From contig CAVZTE010000005.1 of assembly GCA_963778165.1 (NCBI GenBank), positions 827,717 to 891,716 on the forward strand: a DNA stretch of 64,000 nucleotides. Direction: 5' to 3'. Source of the DNA: Bog-756 sp963778165 (lineage in GTDB: Bacteria > Actinomycetota > Acidimicrobiia > Acidimicrobiales > RAAP-2). Below the pieces are notes generated by a model. That model saw only the letters and a list, made by a program, of their open reading frames with translations, was not told the origin of the DNA and made no database searches. Of the stretch, positions 18,431 to 28,166 are shown piece by piece. Position numbers and translations under genes: made by a program. Each line of letters begins with the position of its first letter. Positions within the stretch are counted from its first letter, which is position 1.

Positions 18431-20797
18431 ATGGATGGCGGGTCCGTAGCAGGCGCGCCCGGGGTTGAGTCGACGCCCGGGTCATCCCCCACGACACGGG
18501 GCCATGAAGCCCCCGGGCGTCGCTGGGTCTTCGACGTACTCGGACTCGGATGGGTTGTGGCCGCGGCGATCGCCGTCCTGACCCCGGCCCTGGTCCATGG
18601 CAGCGCGCTGGGTCCTTACAAATTGTCGTTGAACCACGGACTGACCCATCAATCCAGGACCCTGATACACACCATCACTGATACGTCTGATCAGATCTCT
18701 CAGCTGATTCCCTGGACTGCACTCGGGTGGACGCAGGTCCACCAAGGTCATCTGCCGCTGTGGAACCCCTACAGCGCTCTCGGAATGCCACTGGCATTCA
18801 ACTGGAACTCGGCGACGTTCAGCCTTCCCGCGTTGGTGGGCTATCTGTTCCCCCTTCGGCTGGCTTACACGTCTCAGATTCTCACCACGCTGATCGTGGC
18901 CGGCACCGGTGGTTATCTCTTCGCCAGGCTCCTGAAGATGGGCGCCCTGGCAGCCACCCTGGTGGGAACGGCCTTTGAGCTCAGTGGCGCCCTGATGGCG
19001 TTTCTGGGCTGGCCCATCGCCTCCGTGCTCTCGTGGACCGGATGGCTGTTCGCCGGCGTCATCCTCATCGTGGGCCAGAGGCATCGTGCCCGCCACGTAG
19101 CGTTCTTCGCCGTGGCGTTGGCCCTTGCCATCTACGCGGGACAACCGGACGCCTTGGTCCTTCTGGTCCTGGGGGCCGTGGTGTTCTCCGTGGCCTTGCT
19201 GGTCATGCGGATCCCCGCGCTGGGAGGTTCCGGACCGATCCTGCGTCCGTTCATCGACCTCGTCGTGGCCTCCGTGGCCGGATTCGCCCTGGCCGCCCCG
19301 CTGGCCTTGCCCGGCTACCAAGTGATCAGCCGATCAGTCATCAGTGTCGAACGGGGGGCGTACGGGCTCCACTCGGCTTACCCCTTGTCGAGGCTCGGGG
19401 AGCTGGCCTTCCCCGGGCTCGACGGCCATCGGATCACCGGTGAGGCCGCCTATCTGAGCTTGATCGTGGTGATCCTGGCTGTGACTTCCATCGGGCTCGG
19501 TCTGCGCCGACCTGAAGTGGCCGCCCTGGTCGCCGTGGCGTTGATCTTGGGAGCCATTGGTTTCGTCGATCCCGTAGCTGACGGGTTGAACGCCATTCCC
19601 CACCTTCAGTCCGTCAAGTGGGCCAGGGCCGCAGTCCCGACGGTGTTCGCCGTCGTGGCGCTGGGTGGATTGGGCCTTGACCTCCTGCTGCGCCGATTTC
19701 GGGATCGGGCGCTGACCATCTGGCTTGGAGCCGGGTATCTGCTGGCGGCGGTGGCCCTTCTCATCTTTGCGGCGGTGGGTTCCCCCTCGGCGCCGAGGGC
19801 GGGGCGACGGGATGAGGCCCTTGTGTGGGCTGGGATTGAGGCGGCAGTCGGACTGGTAGGAGTGGGATTCCTCCTGTGGGCGCGCCGACGGGAGCGGACA
19901 GGAAGAGGACCGGGGCCGCGCCGGGCTGCCACGTACATAGCGGCATCCTGGTTGGTGTGCATTACTTCCTTCCTCGTCGCCGCCGGAGGTCCGCTGTGGT
20001 CGTCCAGCCCCGGACTGCCTTCCAAGCCGGCGGAGACCGCTCTGCAGGAGGCAGTGGGCACCTCCCTGGTGGGCTTCGGTGTGGCCAATGCGAACTTGGG
20101 CATCTGGCGAGATGTGAACGACGTGTTCGGGGTCCACGAGTTCGCCGTGATCGACGGATCGGTTCCCAGCTCGTACTTCACCTCGTGGGGGCTCGTCACC
20201 CGGAAGCCCGACGCTTCGGCGGGCTTTGAGGGCGCATTCTCGTACTCTCCGGCGATCAGGTCGGCCACCGTCGCCCGGATCTACGGGGTGGGCTTCGTAC
20301 TCGAGGATCGAGGCTCGCGGGGGCCCAGGGGCGGAGTATTCGTCAAGACCATCGGTGACGAGGACCTCTATCGGATTCCGAACTCCGGTGCGGCCACCCT
20401 CACGCCGCTCTCCCGCCACGGGGCCCTCCCTCCCGTACACGTCGTGGGGACCGTGGTCCCGGTCAGTTACCCCAGCCCCTCGTCGTGGACGATCACCACG
20501 GACGCCTCGACAGCCCAGGTACTGCGCTTGCGATTGAACAACACGCCCGGTTGGCAGGCCACCATCAACGGTCAGCCGCTCCGGCTGTCCCCGTTTGCCG
20601 ACGTCATGCTTCAGGCCCGTATTCCGCCTGGTCACCACACCATCGAGTTGCACTACTGGCCGGGCTCCTTCACTGTCGGCATCGTGCTGGCCGCAATCGC
20701 CACCGTCCTCCTGGTAGTAGCGGTGGCCGTGGGAGAGGTCCGGTCACGGCGGCGACGGGGGCGCGGTCCAACCACCGAGCCCTCAGCGGCACCCTGA
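18431..20797 (+). CDS. YfhO-like polytopic membrane protein
   Basis: The 788-residue product has about a dozen predicted transmembrane helices beginning at WVVAAAIAVLTPALVHGSAL. The first outer loop carries QISQLIPWTALGW and HLPLWNPYSALGMPLAFNWN, the pattern of YfhO/GT-C type membrane proteins. A large extracellular C-terminal domain (PGWQATINGQPLRLSPFADV, then IPPGHHTIELHYWPGSFTVG) ends in a last helix and a basic tail. YfhO proteins take part in glycosylation of cell-envelope polymers in Gram-positives. The donor and acceptor here are unknown. Confidence 0.8.
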   Translation: MDGGSVAGAPGVESTPGSSPTTRGHEAPGRRWVFDVLGLGWVVAAAIAVLTPALVHGSALGPYKLSLNHGLTHQSRTLIHTITDTSDQISQLIPWTALGWTQVHQGHLPLWNPYSALGMPLAFNWNSATFSLPALVGYLFPLRLAYTSQILTTLIVAGTGGYLFARLLKMGALAATLVGTAFELSGALMAFLGWPIASVLSWTGWLFAGVILIVGQRHRARHVAFFAVALALAIYAGQPDALVLLVLGAVVFSVALLVMRIPALGGSGPILRPFIDLVVASVAGFALAAPLALPGYQVISRSVISVERGAYGLHSAYPLSRLGELAFPGLDGHRITGEAAYLSLIVVILAVTSIGLGLRRPEVAALVAVALILGAIGFVDPVADGLNAIPHLQSVKWARAAVPTVFAVVALGGLGLDLLLRRFRDRALTIWLGAGYLLAAVALLIFAAVGSPSAPRAGRRDEALVWAGIEAAVGLVGVGFLLWARRRERTGRGPGPRRAATYIAASWLVCITSFLVAAGGPLWSSSPGLPSKPAETALQEAVGTSLVGFGVANANLGIWRDVNDVFGVHEFAVIDGSVPSSYFTSWGLVTRKPDASAGFEGAFSYSPAIRSATVARIYGVGFVLEDRGSRGPRGGVFVKTIGDEDLYRIPNSGAATLTPLSRHGALPPVHVVGTVVPVSYPSPSSWTITTDASTAQVLRLRLNNTPGWQATINGQPLRLSPFADVMLQARIPPGHHTIELHYWPGSFTVGIVLAAIATVLLVVAVAVGEVRSRRRRGRGPTTEPSAAP

Positions 20798-20813
20798 CCT
20801 CCTCACCCGATAG

Positions 20814-20830
20814 CTGGGGGTCATCCCCAG
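20814..20830 (+). terminator. Short hairpin after the YfhO-like gene
   Basis: The stem CTGGGG/CCCCAG has a 5-base loop and lies 17 bp after the stop. There is no T-run. It is a candidate terminator separating this gene from the convergent HAD gene. Confidence 0.4.
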
Positions 20831-20963
20831 GGTTGTCGGTCCTGGCTTCCGACCTGGGAGGCCGGGGCCGCTACGGAACGTGGAAAGCCTTCCGCCGCAT
20901 GGGACCCTGGTTCCTGTCGAGATCAAGGGTGATCGAGGCACCCTGGAGACCGGTCCTCAGCTC

Positions 20964-21605
20964 CTACCCTGATCCCAGCGCGGCGGGAAGGTCCCGCATG
21001 TCGTCAAAGAGCACCGCGCCGTCGAAAGCCAGATCCTCAGGCCCGGTCACACCGCCGGCGAAGGCGAACACCGTCATGCCCGCCGCCAATCCCGCCCTGA
21101 CGCCGGAGACGCTGTCCTCGACGACCGCACAGCGATCCGGTGGCACGCCGAGGCGCTCGGCGGCGTAGAGGAAGACGTCGGGGGCCGGCTTTCCGTTGGC
21201 CACCTCGTCGACGCTGAAGATCCGCCCCTCGAAGCGATCGAACAGACCGGTGAGGCCCAAGGTGAACCGCATCTTGTCATGACTGCCGCTGGAGGCCACG
21301 CACGTCGGCGTGGTGATCCTGTCCAGGGCCTCGATCACACCCGGTACCGCCACCAGCTCCCGCTCGAACACCTCGTGATAGCGGGACTCGAACTCACCGT
21401 CCCAGTCGATGCTCCGACCGAGATGTCGCTCGATCTCCCGTTGCATATGGGCCGCCGACCGGCCGACGAAGCGGTCGACGATCTCCCGTTCGGTGAGGGG
21501 CCACCCCAGGCCGGCCAAGATCTTCGCCTCGGTCCGCACCGCCAGGCGCTCGCTGTCCACCAGCACCCCGTCACAGTCGAAGATCACCAACCCGAAGGGG
21601 CGCAC
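20964..21605 (-). CDS. HAD-superfamily phosphatase (beta-phosphoglucomutase-like subfamily)
   Basis: The 213-residue product carries the four HAD motifs: FDCDGVLVDSE (nucleophile and acid Asp), TCVASSG, Lys in NGKPAPDVFLYAAE and the metal motif CAVVEDSVSGVRAGLAAGM. The cap has the DxDGVLVDSE-type small helical insertion of beta-phosphoglucomutase relatives, which act on sugar phosphates or 2-deoxy-phosphosugars. The exact substrate is not readable. A GTG at 21605 places MRPFGLVIFDCDG at the expected N-terminus. Confidence 0.88.
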   Translation of the reverse strand: MRPFGLVIFDCDGVLVDSERLAVRTEAKILAGLGWPLTEREIVDRFVGRSAAHMQREIERHLGRSIDWDGEFESRYHEVFERELVAVPGVIEALDRITTPTCVASSGSHDKMRFTLGLTGLFDRFEGRIFSVDEVANGKPAPDVFLYAAERLGVPPDRCAVVEDSVSGVRAGLAAGMTVFAFAGGVTGPEDLAFDGAVLFDDMRDLPAALGSG

Positions 21606-21711
21606 CGGGCCAGCCTAGGGAGTTGTCGTGCCCATGAGCGGCCCCATCGGCCTCCACCGGCTCCTGGGCCCGGTCCGACGTTTGACCGGGCCCACGGGAC
21701 GCTCCCCCGGA

Positions 21712-24700
21712 TCAGGAAGCGATGGCCAGCTGGATACTACGGGAGGCGTACTGGACGGGAGAGCTCGAGTCCTTCACCTTGAACACGATGGTGAAGGTGC
21801 CGTCGGACTTGGGCGTCCCCGACAGCACCCCTGTCGAGGACAGGCCCATCCCGGCGGGCAAGCCTCCCGTGTGGCTCCAGGTGTACGGGGCCGTGCCGCC
21901 CCGGGCCACCAGGGTGGTCGTCGGGTACGCCTGGCCTTTTGTCCCGCGGGGCAGCGACGTGGTCACCACTTCCGGTGGTCCGGTGACGTTCACGCACTCC
22001 TTGACCGAGGTGTCGGTGCTGGCGCTGTAGTTGGTGTCTCCGGAGTACGCCGCCGCAAAGCACCAGTACCCGACGGAGGTGGGCTTGAAGGTGGCTGAGG
22101 TGGCCGAAGAGGTGTTGCCCGCTCCGGGAGTCAGGTCCACGGCACTCCCCACCTTGTTCTTCGTGGAGGTGCACGCCGCGGCCGACGACTCCGGTCCGCA
22201 CCGGTAGAAGGTCACCGATCCGCTGGGGCTTCCCCCTGCGGCATTGCCGGTCACTGTGGCCAGGTCGCTGTCCGTCTGCCCCAGCTTGATGGTGGCGTTG
22301 GTGGTGGCCGTGGTGGTCGAGGTACGGGCCCCGGTCACGTCAAAGCACCCGTCGGTGGTGGTGTCGACGCTGGCGTCGTAGTTGGTGTCGCCCGAGTAGT
22401 CGGCGGCGAAGCACCAGTAACCGGTGGCGGTGGGAACGAACGTCGCCGACGTGGCGGTGGCCGTGGCGCCGGGCCCACCGGTGACGTCGACCGGGCTACC
22501 GACCGGATCGGCGGTGGAGGTACACGCCGTCGGAGTTGTGGTCGGACCGCACTGGTAGAAGGTCACGGATCCGGTAGGACTGCCCCCGGCGGCGTTGCCG
22601 GCGACCGTGGCATTGTCCGAGTCGCCGTGGCCCAGCACGATGGTGGCGTTGGTCGGAGCACTGGACGTCGAGCTGGTGGCCGCCGTCACATCGAAGCATT
22701 CGTTGGTGGCGGTGTCCGTGCTGGAGTCGTAGTTGAAGTTGCCGGAGTAGACGGCGGCGAAGCACCAGTACCCCGTGGCGGTGGCTTTGAACGACGAGGA
22801 CGTTGCCGTGGCGGTGTCATGGGCCCCGGCGGCCAGAGTCACCGCACTGCCCACCGGGTCGGCGGTTGAGGTGCACGCGGTGGGCGTGGTGGTCGGACCG
22901 CACCGGTAGAAGGTCACCGTACCGGTGGGACTCCCTTCCACGCTGGTTCCGGTGACCTTGGCGGCATCGGTGTTCCCCGCTCCCAACACCACGGTCGAGT
23001 CGGTCGGCTTCGTAGTGGTAGACGTGGTGACGGCGGTAAGGTCGATGACCAAGGTCAGAGTCTTGGTGGCGTACTGGCGTGGCTTGCTGGAGTCAGCCAC
23101 CTTGAACACGATGCTGAAGTTGCCGCTCACCTTGGTCGTCCCCGACAGCACCCCCGTCTTGGAGAAGCCGAACCCGGACGGGAGCGATCCTGTGTGGCTC
23201 CAGGTGTAGGGCTGCATGCCGCCGGCAGCATTGAGCGTGGTCGAATAGGGCTTGTTGACCAGGCCGTGGGGCAGCGACGTCGTGGTGACGGAGAGGGGCC
23301 CCTCCACATTCACGCACTCGCTGCTCAGGGTGTCCGAGCTGGCCCGGTAGTTGGTGTCACCCGAGTAGTAGGCGGCGAAGCACCAGTAACCGACGGCGGT
23401 CGGGGTGAACGGGGCCGACGTGGCCGTGGAGGAGTTGTGGGCCCCCGCCGTCACGTCCACGGCACTGCCCACCGGGTCGGCGGTCGAGGTGCACGCCGTG
23501 GCGGTCAGGGAAGGACCGCACTCGTAGAAGGCCACCGAGCCGGTCGGGCTCCCGCCTCCGGCGTTGCCGGCCACCGTGGCCACATCGGTGTCGGCCTGTC
23601 CCAAGGTGATGGTGGTATTGGCCGGGACGGTGGTGGTGGTCGAGGTGCCCTGGGTGACGTTCACGCACTCACTGGTGCTGGCATCAGAGCTGGTGCTGTA
23701 GTTGGCGCTTCCCGAGTAGTCGGCGCCAAAGCACCAGTAGCCCAGGGCGGTGGGAGTGAAGGCCGGCGAGTTCGCCGTCGAAGTGTCATGGGCGCCGGCG
23801 GTGACGATCACGGCGCTGCCCACCGGGTCGGCCGTGGAGGTGCAGGCGGTGGGAGTGGTGGTCGGGCCGCACTGGTAGAAGGTCACCGAGCCGGTGGGGC
23901 TCCCGCCGGCGGTGTTGCCGGTCACGGTGGCCCCGTCGTGGACGGCCACCCCCAAGGCGGCGGTCGAGGCGGAGGGTGTGGTGGCAATGGTCGGGGTGGC
24001 CGCGGTCACGTCAAAGCACTCGTCGGTGGAGGTGTCGGTGTTGGGGCTGTAGTTGGAGTCACCCGAGTAGGTGGCGCCGAAGCACCAGGTGCCGGTGGCC
24101 GTCGGGGTGAAGGTGGCCGAGTTGGCCGTGGAGGTGTCGTCGGTACCGGCGGTGACGCCGACGGGGCTGCCGACCGGATCGGTGGTCGAGGTGCACGGGG
24201 TGGGCGAGGAGGCCGGCCCGCACTCGTAGAAGCTCACCTTGCCGGTGGGGCTGCCGAAGGTGGCGTTTCCGGTCAAGGTGGCCTGGTCGGAGTTGGCTGC
24301 TCCCAACACGATGGTGGAGCTGGCCGGGATGGTCACCATGGGCGAGTTGATGGTGGTCACATCGAAGCACCCGTCGGTGGTGTCGTCCGAGCTGGCGCTG
24401 TAGTTGGAGTCGCTGGAGTAGGCCGCGCCGAAGCACCAGTAGCCGGTGGCGGTGGGGGTGAACGAATCCGAGGTCGCCGTGGACGTGTCGTCGGAGCCGG
24501 CGGCGACATCGACCGGATTGCCCACCGGTTCGGTGGTCGAGGTGCAGGCGGTGGGAGTGGTGGTCGGCCCGCACACGTAGAAGCTCACGGTGCCGGTGGG
24601 GCTGCCACCGGCGGCATTGCCGGTAACAGTCGCTCCGTCGGTGTTGTCTCCTCCCAGGGCGATGGTCGAGCTGGTCGGAGCGGACGAGGTCGACGAGGTG

Positions 24701-25228
24701 GCGCTGGTTACGTCGAAGCATCCGTCGGTGGTCTCGTCGGAGCTGGGGCTGTAGTTGGAGTCGCCGGAGTAGGCGGCGGCGAAGCACCAGTAGCCGGTGG
24801 CCGTGGGAGTGAAGGCGTCCGAGGTGGCGGTGGAGGTGTCGTCGGAGCCGGCGGTCGAGATTCACGGCCTCGCCCACCTGATCGGAGGTCGAGGTGCAGG
24901 CGGTCGGAGTAGTGGTCGGTCCGCACTGGTAGAAGGTCACGGTGCCCGAGGGGCTGCCGCTCGTATCGTCGCCGGTCACGGTGGCCAGGTCGGTGTCGGA
25001 CTGGCCGAGGACGATGGTCGAACTGCTGGGCGCGCTGACAGTCGATGCCGATGAGGCGGCGTAGGCCGAGTTCACCGAGCCCAGGAGGGCGAACGCTCCG
25101 CCGATGAGCGATGCCACCATGATCAGGGCCGCCCAGCGGAAGGAGCGCCGGCCGGTTGCGCCGGCCCTTCCGCTCGGGGCTTTCGTGCCACTGACCGCGT
25201 TACGGATGGTGTGCAGGATGTTTCTCAT
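21712..25228 (-). CDS. Long secreted Ig-like repeat protein, interrupted by one frameshift
   Basis: If one extra base at about 24856 is removed, the reading frame is continuous at about 1171 residues. Signal peptide: FRWAALIMVASLIGGAFALL, ending NSAYA. The mature chain is eight Ig-like repeats of about 85-100 residues, with the pattern STIVLG, TVTGN.GSP.G.VTFY.CGP, ACTST.DPVG, GYWCFAA.YSGD.NY and ECFDVT. Each repeat has four conserved cysteines, suggesting two disulfides per repeat. Two putative-Ig (He_PIG) domains with LPSGFGFSKTGVLSGT and LPAGMGLSSTGVLSGT motifs follow repeats 5 and 8. At the shift, CTCGACCGCC on the minus strand replaces an expected CTCACCGCC. The protein is probably surface-exposed and extended. 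There is no LPXTG or other anchor. Confidence 0.8.
21980..25050 (-). repeat. Tandem Ig-repeat coding region (about 8 units of ~300 bp)
   Basis: Eight diverged direct repeats of about 280-310 bp encode the CGP...ACTST...YWCF...DECFDV unit. A roughly 270-bp He_PIG-encoding segment separates units 5 and 6. The nucleotide identity between units is high enough for recombination and for assembly error. Confidence 0.75.
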
Positions 25229-25449
25229 GGTCTCCCCCGGAACAGGGAACGACCGCGCCGACTGACGAAATCGCTCCTACCGCCAACCCCCGTCTGGGGG
25301 CCATCTTCAGTCGCAGTCTGTTTGATGGGCGCCCTGGCGTCAAGCGTACGTTTGGTGAACGGCGCCGGTGAGGGGATTCCCAGCTCGGGCCCGGTGCCAC
25401 GGGTCTCGTCGCCGTCGGTCCGCAGCTCCGAGGAGTACGGTGGCGCTCC

Positions 25450-25824
25450 ATGGAGTGGACATCGTGGGCGGCGAGGCTGGAGGAGGCCCTGGGTCCCGAT
25501 GGGGACTTTCCCGCCTTTTTCGCCCCCGGTGCGCTCTTCAGTGATCCGGTCAACCCTCCGACGACGGACATCGCCGCCATCGAGGCCATGACCCTGGCTT
25601 CGTTTCCCGACTGGCGCCAGGAGATCCTCTGGGTCCACGGGGACGAGACCGGCGGGGCCTTCGAGTGGATCGGGCGGGGAACGCTCGGGGGCACGATCCC
25701 CATCGAGATCCACGGGTCCACGGTGGTCGACGTGAACGGGGAGGGGTTGGTGACCCGGTGGCGCGACTACTTCGACCTCAAGGAGATCGACGCCCAGCTG
25801 GCACCCCCCTCGCCCGCCGGGTGA
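25450..25824 (+). CDS. SnoaL/NTF2-like small protein
   Basis: The 124-residue product has the cone-shaped NTF2-like fold pattern: N-terminal helices, FFAPGALFSDPVNPPTTD, FPDWRQEILWVHGDE, FEWIGRGTLGGTIPIEIHGS and the last strand TRWRDYFDLKEIDAQL. Such proteins act as isomerases, cyclases or ligand carriers. Nothing nearby identifies a substrate. It converges with the PhyH gene. Confidence 0.8.
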   Translation: MEWTSWAARLEEALGPDGDFPAFFAPGALFSDPVNPPTTDIAAIEAMTLASFPDWRQEILWVHGDETGGAFEWIGRGTLGGTIPIEIHGSTVVDVNGEGLVTRWRDYFDLKEIDAQLAPPSPAG

Positions 25825-25859
25825 GAGCGGGGGGTCACCGGCGCCCGGCGCCGGGCCGG

Positions 25860-26762
25860 TCAACCGGTAACGGACCGGGCCTCCCGCCACGGGGCCAGGT
25901 CCAACCCCGGGTAACGACCGGCCACGCCGGCCAGGGTCTCGTCGGTCCAGAAGGGGTGACCCGGCGGGGGGAAGCCGAAGAGTGACAGCTGACGGGGCGT
26001 GGCCCGCTGTACGAAGTTGTGCCACTCCGGTGAGAACCCCTTGATGGGCCAGGCCTGAAACCCTCCCCACTCCACCCCGGCCGGTCGGAAGGCGATGTGC
26101 AGCATGAACCGGGCCCGGGAGGGATCGGTGAAATCGGTCGAGCGGTGGTAGACGTCCGGCCGGTAGACCACCACCGATCCGGCCGGAGCCGACGCCACCC
26201 CGGGGTCGTCGTAGAGCTCGCCGAACTCCTCGTAGCTCAACGTATGGCGCTCCACCGGGATCGAACCGGTGCGGGTGCGGGAGACGAACCGGGTGGCCCC
26301 GTTGCCGGGATCCACATCGTTGAGATACACGAACAGCTCCACCTGTTGATAGCCAGCCTCCGGCCGGGGCACCGTCAACGTGTGGTTGGGAAAGTCGGTG
26401 TGGAGGAGTTGGTTGTACTCCGAGGGCTGCCCGGCGTACTTGGCCGAGGCGATGGCCATGTACATCCTCACGTCGTCCGTGCCCAGCAGGTCGGCGGCCA
26501 GGTTGATGAGGACGTCGTGCACCACCACCTCGTTGAGGGAGCGGGAACGGAACGGGAATTCGGGCCAGGAGGCATCCCAGGTCCGCCAGCGCTCGTGGCC
26601 GTCACCTGGGCGGGCGTCGGCGAACTCCTCGGCGGTCGGGAACAGTTTCGTCACGGAGGCCTGTGCCGCCCGCAGGTCGTCGGGCGGAATGGCCTGCTCG
26701 AGCAGGCACCATCCGTCCTCCTCCCAGGACTGTCGTTGTACGGGAGTCACCGACCGCTCCAT
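25860..26762 (-). CDS. Phytanoyl-CoA dioxygenase (PhyH) family Fe(II)/2-oxoglutarate oxygenase
   Basis: The 300-residue product has a double-stranded beta-helix. The iron triad is visible: HTD (His121 and Asp123, in NQLLHTDFPNH) and distal His206 (VYRPDVYHRSTDF), followed by the basic residue region SRARFMLHIAFRP that would bind 2-oxoglutarate. It hydroxylates an unactivated carbon of an unknown substrate. It stands alone. The N-terminus VQRQSWEEDGWCLLEQAIP is typical of the family, supporting the ATG at 26762. Confidence 0.88.
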   Translation of the reverse strand: MERSVTPVQRQSWEEDGWCLLEQAIPPDDLRAAQASVTKLFPTAEEFADARPGDGHERWRTWDASWPEFPFRSRSLNEVVVHDVLINLAADLLGTDDVRMYMAIASAKYAGQPSEYNQLLHTDFPNHTLTVPRPEAGYQQVELFVYLNDVDPGNGATRFVSRTRTGSIPVERHTLSYEEFGELYDDPGVASAPAGSVVVYRPDVYHRSTDFTDPSRARFMLHIAFRPAGVEWGGFQAWPIKGFSPEWHNFVQRATPRQLSLFGFPPPGHPFWTDETLAGVAGRYPGLDLAPWREARSVTG

Positions 26763-26817
26763 CGGCCCCAGGGTAGCGGTGGCCGCGCCGAGCGCCGGGG
26801 CCCGGTGCGACTCGGTG

Positions 26818-27216
26818 CTACCGGGGGACGGCTGTGCCGGCGGCTCCGCCGGCCAGGCCGGCGATGAGCTCGTCGTAGTCGCGTAACCGGCCGGCCAGCG
26901 CCCCCATGATGCCCAGGGCGAAGGTCGACGACTCGTGCACCAGGAAGAGGAACAGGCTCCGATCGATTTCGGCCAGGACGGTCTCCACCGTGGCCACTGC
27001 GGTGAGGTTGCGCGGCAGGTGGTCGATGAGGGCCCGCTCGCCGAACACGTCGTTGGGGCCGAGGGTGGCCACCGACGCCGGGCCCTTGTGCAGCGTCACC
27101 TCCCCCGAGACGATCCCGTACATGTGCGCTCCGACCTCACCCTCGGAGTAGATGGTCTCACCGGCCGCCACCGTGCGGTGGATGGGGGCGTTGAGGAAGA
27201 GGCTGTCAGTGGGCAC
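26818..27216 (-). CDS. Stand-alone cyclic-nucleotide-binding domain protein
   Basis: The 132-residue product is a single cNMP-binding domain with no DNA-binding helix-turn-helix: AAGETIYSEGEVGAHMYGIV, LGPNDVFGERALIDHLPRNL (phosphate-binding cassette) and a C-terminal helix ending VPR. The cassette keeps the FGERALI...PR core seen in cAMP/cGMP binders. A single-domain protein of this kind may work as a regulatory subunit or sensor. GTG start. Confidence 0.8.
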   Translation of the reverse strand: MPTDSLFLNAPIHRTVAAGETIYSEGEVGAHMYGIVSGEVTLHKGPASVATLGPNDVFGERALIDHLPRNLTAVATVETVLAEIDRSLFLFLVHESSTFALGIMGALAGRLRDYDELIAGLAGGAAGTAVPR

Positions 27217-27377
27217 AGGGCGCTTGGCGATGGTGGGCCCGATCCGGGGAGGTCATGGGGGCGGAGTATACCGAAGCACCCCGGAGGCCACGGGAGACCT
27301 CGGGCGCCGGACACCATCGCCGAACACCAGGTCCGATCACCGGACCGTCGGGAAGGCCGTGGCTATGATCCCGCTGC

Positions 27378-28136
27378 ATGGGTCGGAGCCAGCGGGACCT
27401 TCGACAGACCTTGGGGAGCGCCGCCCGACTGTGGTCGTCACCCGCCCACCACCAGGTCGGCGAGAGCTGGTGGGTGGCCTGCAGCGGAGAGCGCAACGTC
27501 AACTACAACGTGGCCTTCAGCCAGTCGGCCGATCCTGCCGTGCTCACCGACCGGTGCCTGCAACCGATCCTCGACCTGGGACGGCCGGCCATCGTCATGC
27601 TGGCGGGGCCGGGGTTGGGCACGGCGCAGAAACTGGTCGAGATCGGATGGGTGGACGTCGGGGCCCTGCCGTTGATGGAGCTGACCCGCCCACCGGAACC
27701 GGGTGGCGACAGCTCCGGGGTGCGGGCCCTCGCCCCCGAGGACCTGCCGGTCGCCCGCGAGCTTCTGTCGGACACCTACGGCCTCGACCACGGCTCCGCC
27801 CTGGCCGCCGTGCCCGATCAGGCCCTCACCGACGCCGACCTGGGAGCCTGGGGCCTGTTCGACGGGGATCAGCTCGAGTCGTGCTTCACCGGTTCAATGG
27901 CAGACGGGCTCTTGGTGGTGTGGTCCATGGCCACCCGGACCGACTGCCAGGGGCGGGGCTACGGCCGTCGCCTCCTGGGCACGGTCCTGGACCAGCAGTT
28001 CGAAGCGGGAGCGGTCGGTGGCTCGCTGCTGCAGTCCTCGTTGGCCGGTCAGAAGCTCTACGGTGCCCTGGGGTACTCCGAGTTGGAGCACTGGCAGCTG
28101 TGGTCGCGCCCCCGCTGGGTCATGGCCAACGCCTGA
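27378..28136 (+). CDS. GNAT-family N-acetyltransferase
   Basis: The 252-residue product shows the acetyl-CoA-binding motif in the second half: VVWSMATRTDCQGRGYGRRL (Q-x-x-G-x-G/A type), followed by SSLAGQKLYGALGYSELEHW. The first half is an extra domain with WWVACSGERNVNYNVAFSQS, giving a two-part arrangement seen in actinobacterial GNATs. The acceptor is unknown. It converges with the adenylating-enzyme gene at 28167. Confidence 0.8.
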   Translation: MGRSQRDLRQTLGSAARLWSSPAHHQVGESWWVACSGERNVNYNVAFSQSADPAVLTDRCLQPILDLGRPAIVMLAGPGLGTAQKLVEIGWVDVGALPLMELTRPPEPGGDSSGVRALAPEDLPVARELLSDTYGLDHGSALAAVPDQALTDADLGAWGLFDGDQLESCFTGSMADGLLVVWSMATRTDCQGRGYGRRLLGTVLDQQFEAGAVGGSLLQSSLAGQKLYGALGYSELEHWQLWSRPRWVMANA

Positions 28137-28166
28137 CCCCCGGCCCCCGTCGCCGGCGCCGCCCGT

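Noticed and set aside
23194..24912. Gly/Ala-rich open frame opposite the Ig-repeat gene
   Set aside because: Low-complexity shadow of the repeat-encoding strand; the other strand has signal peptide, domains and conserved cysteines.
21980..25050. CRISPR-like spaced repeats
   Set aside because: Repeat units are about 300 bp, diverged and in frame as protein domains; no short conserved repeat or cas gene.
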